The notes: generated from the sequence alone by a model not told the origin. A stretch of 64,000 bases of DNA from an uncultured Aquabacterium sp. (GCF_913773725.1 NZ_CAJYGK010000086.1:124001-188000), one strand, 5' to 3'. Positions 24,917 through 33,923 are shown, counted from the first letter of the stretch. Numbers and translations are program-made.

Positions 24917-27420
24917 TCGACTTCGCTGCCGCTTCTCTGCAGACCGACGCGCTGCACGATGACATCGAGCGGGCCTGCAGCCAGGCCTGCCAGGCCATCG
25001 CCCCCGCCTGGCCGCTGGACCGGGCCATTGCGGTCAATCCGCACTGGTCCCGCATCGGCATGCCAGTGCGCCGCGTGGCGGCCCGCATGGCGGTGCTGGC
25101 CGGCATCCACGTGTTCCCGCCCCGCGCCCGTCAGCAGCGTGCGTGGCGGGAGGGCCGCATCACGCCAGCCGACCTCGACCAGGCCCTGCAGCAGTTGCCG
25201 GAAGCCGGCGCGCAACGCATCACGGCGAACACCTGCGCCGAGGCGCTGGCGCACCCCGCACCCATGACCCAGCTGCCGCTGTTGATCGACGTGCTCGACA
25301 ACGACCCGCAACGGCACACGCGGTTGTCATGGCGGCAGGCGATCACGCACCAGGTCAGCCAGTCCTGCGCGGCGTACTTCGACGAGCACCAGGCCGACTG
25401 GCAACCTCAGCGCACACAGGGCCTGTATGCCTTCTGGCGGGACACGCTGCAGCACGACCATGGCATCGGCCTGCTCATGGGCCTGCCCCACATCGGCCGC
25501 GCCATCGACGCCCTGCCCGCCACCGCGCAGGATGCCGAACGCTGGGTGATGCAGCGTCTGGGCTTGCCGCCCGCGGTGTGGGCCGACTACCTGGAATCGG
25601 TGCTGCTCACCGTCAATGGATGGGCGTCGTGGTGCGCCTACCTCGGGTGGCAGGCGCGCCTGGAAGGCCGCCACGACACCCACCTGCGCGAGCTGCTCGC
25701 GATTCGCCTCGCCTGGGGCGCCTTGCTGCTGGAGTGCAAGGACGATACGGCCGCCAGACAGGCGTTCTCGGCACTGCAGCGGGCCTGGCAGCAAGCGCCG
25801 GCGGTGTTGCAGCAAGCCGAGGCGGACCTGCTGGTGGACGAGGTCTGGCAGCTTGCGCTGGAGCTGGGCTACCAGCGCGAGCTTGCGCAGCGCTTGCAGA
25901 TGGCACCCGGTGCAGCCGCGGCCGAAGAGAAGGTGGATGTGCAAGCGGCGTTCTGCATCGACGTGCGCAGCGAGCCCTTGCGGCGCGCCCTCGAGGCAGT
26001 CTCCCCGGGCTTCCAGACACTGGGCTTCGCGGGGTTCTTCGGCCTGCCTGTGGCCTACACCCCACTGGCAACCGAGGCCCGACGACCCCAGTTGCCCGGG
26101 CTGCTCCCGCCGGGCGTCGAGGCCACGGACTGCATCGTGCAGAGCGATCCGGCTCCGAAGCGAACCGACGCCGAGGAGCACGATACCGCGCACCACACCC
26201 GCCGCCTGCGGCTGGCCCTGGGCGATCAGTGGCATGCCGCCAGCCGCTGGCCCGGTGCGGCCTTCTCCTTCGTCGAAGCCGCTGGCATCGGTTACCTGGG
26301 CAAGCTGGGCCACTGGCTTCTGCCTGGCCGCACGGCCCGTGCACGAGACGACCTTGCAGGGCTGCCTGCACGCTATCGCCCGCTCTGTCGGCCCCATCTG
26401 GTAGGCCTGGATCTGGACGCCAAGGTGGCGCTGGCGGCCCGGGTGCTGCACGCCATGGGCCTGGACCGTCAGCTCGCGCCCATGGTGCTGCTGGTGGGAC
26501 ACGGAAGCCAGTCAACCAACAACGCGCACGCGGCTGCACTGGACTGCGGCGCCTGCTGTGGACAAACGGGCGAGGTCAACGCGCGCACGCTGGCCCGCCT
26601 GCTCAACGAGGCCGAAGTGAGGGCGGGCCTGCAGGCACGCGACCTCGTCATCCCGCCCTCGACCGTGTTCGTGGCCGCGCTGCACAACACCACCACCGAC
26701 GAGATCGAAGGCTTCGACATCGACCTGCTGCCTGCGGCCGCGCGTGCACGCTGGGCTGAACTGCAGGATGTGTTCGAGCGCGCAGGCGCCCAGGTCCGCC
26801 GCGAGCGGGCACCCCGCCTCGGCCTGACAGCCCCCGTCTCGCAAAAGGGCCTGCTGGACCAGCTTCGCCGTCGCGGCAACGACGGCGCCCAGACCCGGCC
26901 CGAGTGGGGGCTGGCGGGCAACGCCGCCTTCGTGATCGCCCCGCGGCATCGCACCCGGGGTGTCGCGCTGGACGGTCGGTGCTTTCTGCACGACTACGAC
27001 GCCCGCCACGACGAGGACGGCAGCCTCCTGGAACTGCTGATGACGGCACCGATGCTCGTCACCCACTGGATCAACTGGCAGTACCACGCCTCGACCTGCG
27101 ACCCGCAACGGCTCGGCAGCGGCAACAAGCTGCTCCACAACGTGGTGGGCGGCTGCCTGGGCGTGTTCGAGGGCAACGGCGGCGACCTGCGCATCGGCCT
27201 GTCCCGGCAGTCTCTGCATGACGGCGACCGCTGGGTGCACGAGCCCTTGCGCCTGACCGTGGTCATCGATGCCCCCCAGGCGGCCATCGAAGCGGTGATC
27301 GCCAAGCACGCGGTGGTTGGCCAGCTGATCAAGAACGGCTGGCTGCATCTGTGGCGGTTCGATGCCACGGGCCTGGTGCGATTCGATCAGGGCACCTGGC
27401 GCGCTTCCAGCATGGGGTAG
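24913..27420 (+). CDS. dabA: DabA (DUF2309), carbonic-anhydrase-like subunit of the inorganic-carbon transporter
   Basis: An 835-residue DUF2309 protein. The zinc site described for Halothiobacillus DabA2 (Cys351, Asp353, His524, Cys539) can be placed here as Cys348 and Asp350 in AAFCIDVRSEPLR, His530 in LLVGHGSQS, and Cys545 in LDCGACCG; the His-to-Cys spacing of 15 is identical. DabA is thought to hydrate CO2 vectorially at the cytoplasmic side of DabB, accumulating bicarbonate. The ATG at 24913 overlaps the dabB stop. No RuBisCO or carboxysome gene is in the window, so the bicarbonate may serve anaplerotic or heterotrophic needs. Confidence 0.93.
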   Translation: MIDFAAASLQTDALHDDIERACSQACQAIAPAWPLDRAIAVNPHWSRIGMPVRRVAARMAVLAGIHVFPPRARQQRAWREGRITPADLDQALQQLPEAGAQRITANTCAEALAHPAPMTQLPLLIDVLDNDPQRHTRLSWRQAITHQVSQSCAAYFDEHQADWQPQRTQGLYAFWRDTLQHDHGIGLLMGLPHIGRAIDALPATAQDAERWVMQRLGLPPAVWADYLESVLLTVNGWASWCAYLGWQARLEGRHDTHLRELLAIRLAWGALLLECKDDTAARQAFSALQRAWQQAPAVLQQAEADLLVDEVWQLALELGYQRELAQRLQMAPGAAAAEEKVDVQAAFCIDVRSEPLRRALEAVSPGFQTLGFAGFFGLPVAYTPLATEARRPQLPGLLPPGVEATDCIVQSDPAPKRTDAEEHDTAHHTRRLRLALGDQWHAASRWPGAAFSFVEAAGIGYLGKLGHWLLPGRTARARDDLAGLPARYRPLCRPHLVGLDLDAKVALAARVLHAMGLDRQLAPMVLLVGHGSQSTNNAHAAALDCGACCGQTGEVNARTLARLLNEAEVRAGLQARDLVIPPSTVFVAALHNTTTDEIEGFDIDLLPAAARARWAELQDVFERAGAQVRRERAPRLGLTAPVSQKGLLDQLRRRGNDGAQTRPEWGLAGNAAFVIAPRHRTRGVALDGRCFLHDYDARHDEDGSLLELLMTAPMLVTHWINWQYHASTCDPQRLGSGNKLLHNVVGGCLGVFEGNGGDLRIGLSRQSLHDGDRWVHEPLRLTVVIDAPQAAIEAVIAKHAVVGQLIKNGWLHLWRFDATGLVRFDQGTWRASSMG

Positions 27421-27513
27421 GACCTGCCGAGGCGAAGGGGTCAGGCGCGCCGTTTGCTCCCGGCGTCGCATTACAACCCCATCGCCCTGGCCAGAACCGA
27501 GGGCGTTTCCACC

Positions 27514-28026
27514 ATGAAGATGCCCAGCCTGCTCTTTTCAGCGCTCATAGGCGCCGTGGCCAGTGCACGGTCCATGACGCCCATGGCCGCCATCGCGACC
27601 GCGCGACTCGCAGGGGCCTCCACGCCGGGAAGGCTGATGCTCCTGGACCGCCCGCTCTTCCGATTCGGGGCGCTCGCCATGGGCGTCGGCGAGCTGCTCG
27701 GCGACAAGATGAAGACGGCACCCGATCGCACCGTCTTCCTGGGCCTGCTGGCCCGCGTGATGAGCGCCGGCATCGCAGGCGCCGCCCTGGCGCCGTCTGG
27801 CAGAGAGCGAGCCGGCGCCGCGGTCGCCATCGCCACCGCCGTGCCGCTCGCCTATGCGACCCTGGCTCAACGCAAGCGCGCCATGGTGCGCATCGGCCAG
27901 ACCCGCAGCGGCCTGATCGAGGACGCGCTGATCGTGGCCGCCGGTGCGGCCGTTCTTGCGCTCGCGACCCGACCGCGGCACACGGGGCGGGCAGCACATG
28001 GCCTGCGGATGGAGAGCGCCACATGA
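27514..28026 (+). CDS. DUF4126-like small membrane protein
   Basis: A 170-residue hydrophobic protein with about four membrane segments. The opening MKMPSLLFSALIGAVASARS with a following SMTPMAAIATARL resembles the DUF4126 family, whose function is unknown. The ATG at 27514 is preferred over an upstream in-frame start because it begins this conserved stretch. It lies 93 bp after dabA and its stop overlaps the GntP start as ATGA. A link to carbon uptake is only positional. Confidence 0.72.
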   Translation: MKMPSLLFSALIGAVASARSMTPMAAIATARLAGASTPGRLMLLDRPLFRFGALAMGVGELLGDKMKTAPDRTVFLGLLARVMSAGIAGAALAPSGRERAGAAVAIATAVPLAYATLAQRKRAMVRIGQTRSGLIEDALIVAAGAAVLALATRPRHTGRAAHGLRMESAT

Positions 28027-29432
28027 GCTTCCTCATCTGCATCGCGGCCCTCAGCTTCCTGATGTTCGTGGCCTACCGCGGCCTCAGCGTCATCCTGTTC
28101 GCCCCCATTGCCGCGCTGGGGGCCGTCCTGCTCACGGCCCCGTCCGAGGTCATGCCGGTCTACAGCGACCTGTTCATGGACAAGGCCGTCGTGTTCATCA
28201 AGCTGTACTTTCCGGTCTTCCTGCTGGGCGCCCTCTTCGGCAAGGTGATCGAGCTGTCGGGATTTGCCCGCTCCATCACCTCGTCCGTGATCCATCTGGC
28301 CGGCCGCCAGCGCGCGGTGCTGGCCATCGTGCTGGTGTGCAGCATCCTGACGTATGGGGGCGTCTCGTTGTTCGTGGTGGTGTTTGCCGTGTACCCGTTT
28401 GCGGCAGAGTTGTTCCGGCAAGGCCATCTGCCCAAGCGCCTGATTCCCGGCACCATCGCCCTGGGGGCCTTCACGCTGACCATGGACGCCCTGCCCGGCA
28501 CGCCGCAGATCCAGAACGTCATCCCCACCAGTTTCTTCGGCACGGACATCTACGCGGCGCCCATTCTGGGCACTCTCGGAGGGGCCTACATCCTGTTGAT
28601 GGGCATGCTGTACCTGAACTGGCGCCTGCGACAGGCCATGCGGGCCAACGAAGGCTACGGCACGGGCCACACCAACGAACCCGAGCAGGCTGCAGCCGGC
28701 GTCACGGCCCATCCGCTGGTCGCCATCCTGCCATTGCTGGTGGTGGGCGTGAGCAACTGGGCGTTCACCAAGCACGTCTTCCCAGCGGTCTACATGCCGG
28801 ACCCGACCATCACCACCACATCGGTCACCCTCGCTGGTCTGAGCAAGCCGATCGACGTGGCCGTCAAGTCGATGATCGGCATCTGGTCGGTCGAGGTCGC
28901 CCTCGTGCTGGGCATTCTCACCGTGCTGGCTTTCGCCTTCCGCACGGTGGCATCGCGCTTTGCAGAGGGCAGCAAGCAAGCGATCGCCGGCTCCCTGCTC
29001 GCCGCAGTCAACACGGCCAGCGAATACGGGTTCGGGGCGGTCATTGCCGCCCTGCCCGGCTTTCTGGTCATCCGCGACGCGCTCAAGGCCATTCCCAATC
29101 CATTGGTGAACGAGGCGATTGCGGTGACCACACTGGCCGGCATCACCGGCTCGGCATCGGGCGGGATGAGCATCGCGCTGGCGGCGATGGCCCAACAGTT
29201 CAAGGACGCGGCGACGGCTTCCGGCATTCCGATGGAGGTGCTGCACCGCGTGGCTTCGATGGCCAGCGGTGGGATGGACACCCTGCCGCACAACGGCGCA
29301 GTGATCACCCTGCTGATGGTGACCGGGCTCACGCACCGCACGTCTTACAAGGACATCTTTGCCATCACCTGCATCAAGACGTCCGCGGTGTTCGTCGTGA
29401 TCGCGCTGTACTACCTGACGGGGCTGGTCTGA
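28023..29432 (+). CDS. GntP-family permease
   Basis: A 469-residue membrane protein with about 12 segments. The early LTYGGVSLFVVVFAVYPFAAE and later ITGSASGGMSIALAAM plus MASGGMDTLPHNGAVITLL stretches are typical of the GntP/CitMHS-type ion-transporter group. Relatives carry gluconate, other sugar acids, hydroxybutyrate or short-chain carboxylates; the substrate here is unknown. The start is coupled to the DUF4126-like gene by ATGA. The gene is convergent with the replication initiator gene across a 187-bp gap. Confidence 0.85.
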   Translation: MSFLICIAALSFLMFVAYRGLSVILFAPIAALGAVLLTAPSEVMPVYSDLFMDKAVVFIKLYFPVFLLGALFGKVIELSGFARSITSSVIHLAGRQRAVLAIVLVCSILTYGGVSLFVVVFAVYPFAAELFRQGHLPKRLIPGTIALGAFTLTMDALPGTPQIQNVIPTSFFGTDIYAAPILGTLGGAYILLMGMLYLNWRLRQAMRANEGYGTGHTNEPEQAAAGVTAHPLVAILPLLVVGVSNWAFTKHVFPAVYMPDPTITTTSVTLAGLSKPIDVAVKSMIGIWSVEVALVLGILTVLAFAFRTVASRFAEGSKQAIAGSLLAAVNTASEYGFGAVIAALPGFLVIRDALKAIPNPLVNEAIAVTTLAGITGSASGGMSIALAAMAQQFKDAATASGIPMEVLHRVASMASGGMDTLPHNGAVITLLMVTGLTHRTSYKDIFAITCIKTSAVFVVIALYYLTGLV

Positions 29433-29557
29433 GCCGGACAGGGTGAAGCCGACATAGAAGGGCTCGCTGCCTGAGCGGAGACAGGTGGCGGGCCACTGCC
29501 TCCGTCTTGAGCACACCAGGTGCTGCGCAGGGGGACACGCGACTTGCGCGCCCGAAG

Positions 29558-29586
29558 CCCACAGGGTTATCCACAGTTTCTGTGGG
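29558..29586. promoter_or_regulatory. Consensus DnaA box within a hairpin downstream of rep
   Basis: TTATCCACA at 29567-29575 is an exact DnaA box. It overlaps the inverted repeat CCACAG-TTT-CTGTGG (29571-29585), and outer arms CCCACAG and CTGTGGG lie at 29558-29564 and 29580-29586. It is between the convergent gntP and rep ends. It may bind DnaA or act as a transcription hairpin; its distance from the iterons (about 1.7 kb) makes a role in initiation uncertain. Confidence 0.6.
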
Positions 29587-29619
29587 TAAGACCGAACCGG
29601 GGACGCCCGATCCGCCCCA

Positions 29620-30960
29620 TCAGGCCGGCGATGCCGATGGCGCCTCCGCCAGAAACATCTTCACCATCTCGGCCTTGAGAAGGGGAGAGGTCCAATCTCC
29701 TTCGCGGACCCGCTTGGCAATCGAAGGTGTGAGCAAACCTTTTTCCTTCAGCTGTGCGGCCAGCTTCTGCAACAACTGCCCGCGTACCTCAGCGGGCAGG
29801 TGGGCGATCTCGGCCACGGCCTGGTCGAAGCGCTCGCGACGCATCGCCTCGCTGGCATCTTCCCGGATGGTGTCCTGAGCCGGCGCCACCGCAGGCCTGG
29901 GCACGGGTGCGGCTGCACCCGGCACCTCCCTCATCAGCGGGTCCGGCGCCCGGGGATCGAGCAGGCTCATCAGGTACATCAGCTGGTTGCGCACGGGCGC
30001 CAGGTCCGCGCGCTGGGTCCGCGCACGCGTGTCCAGCAAGGCACGAACCAGACGTTCCTCGCTGTACTGCCCGCTCAGCGCCTCAAGCTGCGCGTCCGAC
30101 AGGCCCAGTCCGCTGGCGGCGGCCCGCACTGCCCCCTGCCCTGCACCGGATACCGGTCCCCCGCCATCCCCGGCACCCTGCGCCACCGCAGCCGGCCCCA
30201 CGGCGGCACCCGCCTGGCGGTCCTGGCGCTTCTTGCGCACGGCAAACTGCACCTCGGTCACCGCCCTGCCCTGCCGGTGCTCCAGCAACTCCACCTCGAT
30301 GTCGGACTTTTCGTTGATTTCTGCCATCGCGGCCATGACCGCCTCGTTCTTCACCTTGCGCCACTCCCGCTTCTTGGGTGAGGACGACAAGGCAGACACC
30401 CACCAGTCCGGCGCGGCGCGGTTGGTGACCCCGGAGGGGTTGTTCTTGTAACGGCTGCAGATGTCGTACAGCGCGATGGCACCGTAGCTCTCCAGCCGGG
30501 CCAGGATGGGCAGATCCTGCAAGGTCCACAGCTTCGGGTCGAGCAGCGCCTTGACCAGATCGGGTGGAAACGCCCACTGGACCAGACGCTCGCCATGCCG
30601 CATCTCGAAGGCGGCCTGGGACAACAACGCCATGTCCCGCCACTCGGGCCCGTTCGTCGTCCCGGGCGCTTCCCAGGAGATGGCCATCTTGCGCATCTCC
30701 CGCAGGTAGCCCTGCGCGATCGTGCGTGACTCTGTACTGCTGCCCGCCAGCAACAAGGCACGCCGCAGCGGCATCTCGAACAGGTGGGTGGCCTCGGGCA
30801 CCCGCCCCAGTGCCTTCATCTGCTGCTGGGCCTCCCACAGCAACACCGTGTACAACTTTCGCGCCACGGCGGTCATCCCCTTGTCCTTGCTGATCATCAC
30901 CAGCACCTCGTTGGGCTTGCGCAAGGCCGGCAATGATGCGTTCAAGGGATCGTCACTCAT
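29620..30960 (-). CDS. Replication initiator of the Rep_3 type
   Basis: A 446-residue protein. The first 230 residues resemble Rep_3/RepA plasmid initiators: MISKDKGMTAVARKLYTVLL, then ALYDICSRYKNNP and KVKNEAVMAAMAEINEKSDI, which are tandem winged-helix regions. A Gly/Ala-rich linker and a basic C-terminal part follow. Such proteins bind iterons and open the origin. The gene reads away from the iteron array at 31038-31370 and has GGAGG before the ATG. The combination with parAB is typical of burkholderial secondary replicons. Confidence 0.88.
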   Translation of the reverse strand: MSDDPLNASLPALRKPNEVLVMISKDKGMTAVARKLYTVLLWEAQQQMKALGRVPEATHLFEMPLRRALLLAGSSTESRTIAQGYLREMRKMAISWEAPGTTNGPEWRDMALLSQAAFEMRHGERLVQWAFPPDLVKALLDPKLWTLQDLPILARLESYGAIALYDICSRYKNNPSGVTNRAAPDWWVSALSSSPKKREWRKVKNEAVMAAMAEINEKSDIEVELLEHRQGRAVTEVQFAVRKKRQDRQAGAAVGPAAVAQGAGDGGGPVSGAGQGAVRAAASGLGLSDAQLEALSGQYSEERLVRALLDTRARTQRADLAPVRNQLMYLMSLLDPRAPDPLMREVPGAAAPVPRPAVAPAQDTIREDASEAMRRERFDQAVAEIAHLPAEVRGQLLQKLAAQLKEKGLLTPSIAKRVREGDWTSPLLKAEMVKMFLAEAPSASPA

Positions 30961-31037
30961 GCCTCCAGTTTAACCGAAATGTCCGGACGGGCTGCCTTAC
31001 CGCGGACAGTTGGAGAGTCGACCGCGGCGCAGTGATG

Positions 31038-31163
31038 TGTCCAGCTTTCAACCGTAGCCACCGTGCGATCTCGATCACAGCGCAACCCTCGTCCCGGGCT
31101 GCGGTTGGAACCGGGACAATTGCACGGGCATGCAACAACGCGACCGCGGTTGAATGCCGGACA
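31038..31163. repeat. Outlying iterons on the rep side of the origin
   Basis: Three separate copies of the iteron are present. One is inverted at 31038-31054 (TGTCCAGCTTTCAACCG). Two are direct at 31102-31118 (CGGTTGGAACCGGGACA) and 31147-31163 (CGGTTGAATGCCGGACA), 45 bp apart. The inverted copy may serve in rep control. Confidence 0.75.
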
Positions 31164-31258
31164 CCCGCCTCTTGCGGCATGGTGGCCTGCGCAAGACGGG
31201 ACGACCCCACTCAGATCAAGCGAGGTTTCGGGAACGAAGCCGTGCGGGCTCACGACAT

Positions 31259-31267
31259 TGTGGATAA
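31259..31267 (-). promoter_or_regulatory. DnaA box at the origin
   Basis: TGTGGATAA on the plus strand is TTATCCACA on the minus strand, an exact DnaA box. It ends 3 bp before the first of the five tandem iterons. Confidence 0.8.
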
Positions 31268-31270
31268 CGC

Positions 31271-31370
31271 CGGTTGAAAGACGGACAGTTCGGGAGAATC
31301 CTGGACACAAGCGGGGGCGGACAGGACATGTGCGGTTGAAAGTTGGACATCTGCGGTTGAAACCCGGACG
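31271..31370 (+). repeat. Tandem iteron array, five 17-bp units at about 21-bp spacing
   Basis: Units start at 31271, 31291, 31312, 31333 and 31354, giving spacings of 20, 21, 21 and 21 bp, so all lie on the same face of the helix. The best copies are CGGTTGAAAGACGGACA, CGGTTGAAAGTTGGACA and CGGTTGAAACCCGGACG. The second and third units (CGGGAGAATCCTGGACA and CGGGGGCGGACAGGACA) keep only the outer CGG and GGACA. This is the presumed Rep binding array. Confidence 0.85.
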
Positions 31371-31621
31371 GCATGCCGATGTAAGTATTTGATCAGAAAA
31401 GGTTTTTTGGCTTTCCCACAGGGGTAGATCTTATTTGTATTGATATTAGATAGCTCTGAATCGGGCGACGGTTGCCTGATGAGATCTTCCATTCAGAAGA
31501 CAATGGCCGGTCGTAGGAACCGGGCGTGCGCGACTCATGGCAGAAGTCATCGTGAACCCGTGAAAGTCACGTTTCGGAGAGGATCACGCGATTTTTGTGG
31601 AAGTGTCGCCGAGTGAGATGT

Positions 31622-31640
31622 ACATCGATAGAATTGATGT
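31622..31640. promoter_or_regulatory. Candidate par operon operator
   Basis: ACATCGAT-AGA-ATTGATGT is a near-perfect palindrome (one mismatch in 8-bp arms) 27 bp upstream of the parA ATG. ParA proteins with an N-terminal helix-turn-helix usually repress their own operon by binding such a site. Confidence 0.5.
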
Positions 31641-31667
31641 CATTCATTTCACTCTCATTCCCACACG

Positions 31668-32840
31668 ATGCTCAGAGACGATCGAAAAGCTTCTCTCGAA
31701 GACATCGAGCGCATGTCTGCTCGCGCAGAAGTGGCACTCGAAAAAATCCGAGGCACGCTGTTGAGCCCCGATGCACGCAAGAGTGCACCGTCGTTCACCA
31801 TCAGCCAGCTCGAACACTTTACCGGCGCTGACCGCAACAAGATCAACTACGCCGCGCGCAAGGGTGAGCTCCCCGAAGGCTCGATGCCCGACGGCGGTGG
31901 CCGCCGCACATGGACGACGGCCGAGTTGCAGAAGTGGACGCGGCATTTTCGCGCTGACCGACTTCGCCCGGAAGGGCTCGCCGGCATCACGATTTCGGTG
32001 GCCAACTTCAAGGGCGGCGTGACCAAGACAACCACGGCGGCAACCCTGGCCCAGGGCCTGAGCCTGCGTGGTCACAAGGTGCTGCTGGTGGACGTGGACC
32101 CGCAGGCCTCGCTGACCACTTTGTTCGGACTTCTGCCTGGCGTCGAAATCGACGAGGAACACACGCTGTCGCCCTTGTTCAGTGGCGAACAGACCGATGC
32201 TCGGTATGCAGTGCGCGAGACGTACTGGCCGGATCTCGATCTGGTTCCGGCCATGACGAGGTTGTATGCCGCGGAGTTCAAGTTGCCTGCGCGGCAGAAG
32301 GACGATCCGGGCTTTGAATTCTGGAAGGTGCTGGACCTCGGGCTGGACCCCCTGCGGGACGAATACGATGTGATCGTGATCGACACCCCCCCTTCCCTGT
32401 CGTACACGACGATCAACGCCGTCATGGCGTCGGATGGTTTGGTTGTGCCTGTTCCGCCCAGCACGCTGGACTTCGCCTCCCTGAGCCAGTTCTGGAGCCT
32501 GTACCTCGACATCGCCCACAGTCTGAGTGAGTTGAGGGGGGATGCCAAGAAGTTCGAGTTCGTCAACATCCTGGCTTCGCGCGTGGACGCCAACGACGCT
32601 TCGAGTCGGATCGTCAGAGGGTGGTTGAGGGAGGTGTACGCAGAGCGGGTGCTGGCAACGGAGATCCCTCGCACGTCGATTGCCGGCACGGCTGCCGTCG
32701 GGTTTGGCACGGTATACGACCTGCCCAAGAGCGCCGCCAGCGCGGGGACCTATTCGCGTGCATTTGATGCCTACGAGGCATTCATCGATGAGGTCGACGC
32801 TCAGTTGCAGAGCGTCTGGGCTGGATGGAGAGACGAATGA
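31668..32840 (+). CDS. parA: ParA partition ATPase with N-terminal DNA-binding domain (type Ia)
   Basis: A 390-residue ParA. The first about 105 residues form a DNA-binding extension (SQLEHFTGADRNKINYAARK), as in type Ia ParA. The deviant Walker A motif is FKGGVTKTTTAAT with signature Lys115 and P-loop Lys120, followed by LLVDVDPQASLTTLFG and VIVIDTPPSLSYTT. ParA binds DNA nonspecifically with ATP and moves ParB-parS complexes apart. The stop overlaps the parB start as ATGA, and a palindromic operator lies upstream. Confidence 0.95.
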   Translation: MLRDDRKASLEDIERMSARAEVALEKIRGTLLSPDARKSAPSFTISQLEHFTGADRNKINYAARKGELPEGSMPDGGGRRTWTTAELQKWTRHFRADRLRPEGLAGITISVANFKGGVTKTTTAATLAQGLSLRGHKVLLVDVDPQASLTTLFGLLPGVEIDEEHTLSPLFSGEQTDARYAVRETYWPDLDLVPAMTRLYAAEFKLPARQKDDPGFEFWKVLDLGLDPLRDEYDVIVIDTPPSLSYTTINAVMASDGLVVPVPPSTLDFASLSQFWSLYLDIAHSLSELRGDAKKFEFVNILASRVDANDASSRIVRGWLREVYAERVLATEIPRTSIAGTAAVGFGTVYDLPKSAASAGTYSRAFDAYEAFIDEVDAQLQSVWAGWRDE

Positions 32841-33901
32841 GCAGCAAACGTGGAAACCGGCCGACGGACATTGGTGCCATGCTGAGCCTGGGTAACCTGG
32901 ATGCAGCGGTGACCGCTCGCAGTGCGGTCAGCGAGAGCCGCCCCCGCACGGCGGCGGGTGAACTGCTGGCCGAGCGGCGTAACAGCCTCGAGACCGAGAA
33001 CGCGCGGCTTCGATCACAGGTCACCGACCTTCAGTCTGAAGTGCAGAAGTGGTCGGAGTCTCTGCCCGTGGTGGCCCTGGATCCGGCACTGATCGAGCAC
33101 AGCCGGTTTGCGAACCGCCTGGCGGAGAGCTTCGACAGCCCGGATTTCAAGGACTTCCGGCAGGAGATCGAACAGGCGGGCGGCAATGTTCAGCCCATCA
33201 AGGTTGTCCCCATCCCTGGAAGCAGCCCTCAGCGTTACTCCATCGTGTACGGGCACCGCCGCCACCGCGCGTGTCTGGACCTGGGGCTCAAGGTCAATGC
33301 CATCGTTGAAAACCTGAGTGAGCGCGGTCAGTTCGTCGAGATGGAGCGTGAAAACCGGGGCCGGCGTGACCTGTCTGCGTATGAGCAGGGCCTCTGGTAT
33401 TTGCGTGCCTGTTCGCCCGTGATTCCGCAGCAGAAGGGTGGCGAACCAGGTTGGGCGCTGTTCGGCAGCATGTCCGAGATGGCGGATGCGCTGGGTGTGG
33501 ACAAGGGCAACGTGTCCAAGGCCTGCCAGATCGCGGAGTTGCCCGAGGCCGTGATCGCGGCGTTCGGTCGCCCCACGGAGATCCAGTACAACTGGGCGAC
33601 GGCTCTCACGCGGTCGCGCAAGCTGGACCTTCCGGGATTGCTGTCTCGCGCGGCGGAGGTGCGGCGGCGCCGCGAAGCTGGAGAGATTCTGTCGGCCAAG
33701 ACGGTGTACCAACTTCTGACGGCGCCGGCGCAGGTCACTGTGGAGCAGGGCGCAGACCTGGAACTGACCCGTCCGGACGGAAGTCGGTTTGCCCGCCTGC
33801 TCCGCGACAAAAAGGGGCGGACCGTGATCGAGTTCGACGCGCCTCTGTCGTCCGCGATGACCGACCGTCTCGTCGACGGGCTGGTGAACATCTTCAAGTG
33901 A
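32837..33901 (+). CDS. parB: ParB centromere-binding protein
   Basis: A 354-residue ParB. A predicted helical N-terminus (about 45-80) is followed by the ParB/Srx nucleotide-binding region with YGHRRHRAC (motif residues 139-145, the CTP-binding box), then a helix-turn-helix around MADALGVDKGNVSKACQIAEL and a C-terminal dimer region. The ATG at 32837 overlaps the parA stop. The presumed binding sites, three 15-bp palindromes, lie 57-145 bp after its stop. Confidence 0.94.
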   Translation: MSSKRGNRPTDIGAMLSLGNLDAAVTARSAVSESRPRTAAGELLAERRNSLETENARLRSQVTDLQSEVQKWSESLPVVALDPALIEHSRFANRLAESFDSPDFKDFRQEIEQAGGNVQPIKVVPIPGSSPQRYSIVYGHRRHRACLDLGLKVNAIVENLSERGQFVEMERENRGRRDLSAYEQGLWYLRACSPVIPQQKGGEPGWALFGSMSEMADALGVDKGNVSKACQIAELPEAVIAAFGRPTEIQYNWATALTRSRKLDLPGLLSRAAEVRRRREAGEILSAKTVYQLLTAPAQVTVEQGADLELTRPDGSRFARLLRDKKGRTVIEFDAPLSSAMTDRLVDGLVNIFK

Positions 33902-33923
33902 GTCTTCGCCCTGCAATGACTCA

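Larger units (their letters stand above)
30961..31500. other. Probable replication origin (oriV) between rep and parA
   Basis: This intergenic region has no convincing gene. It contains at least eight copies of a 17-bp iteron, a consensus DnaA box at 31259-31267 (TTATCCACA on the minus strand), and an AT-rich stretch at about 31378-31460 directly after the last iteron. The order DnaA box, iterons, AT-rich DNA is the classic layout of an iteron-controlled origin. A degenerate iteron also overlaps the rep ribosome site at about 30962-30977, which could let Rep repress its own gene. Confidence 0.85.
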
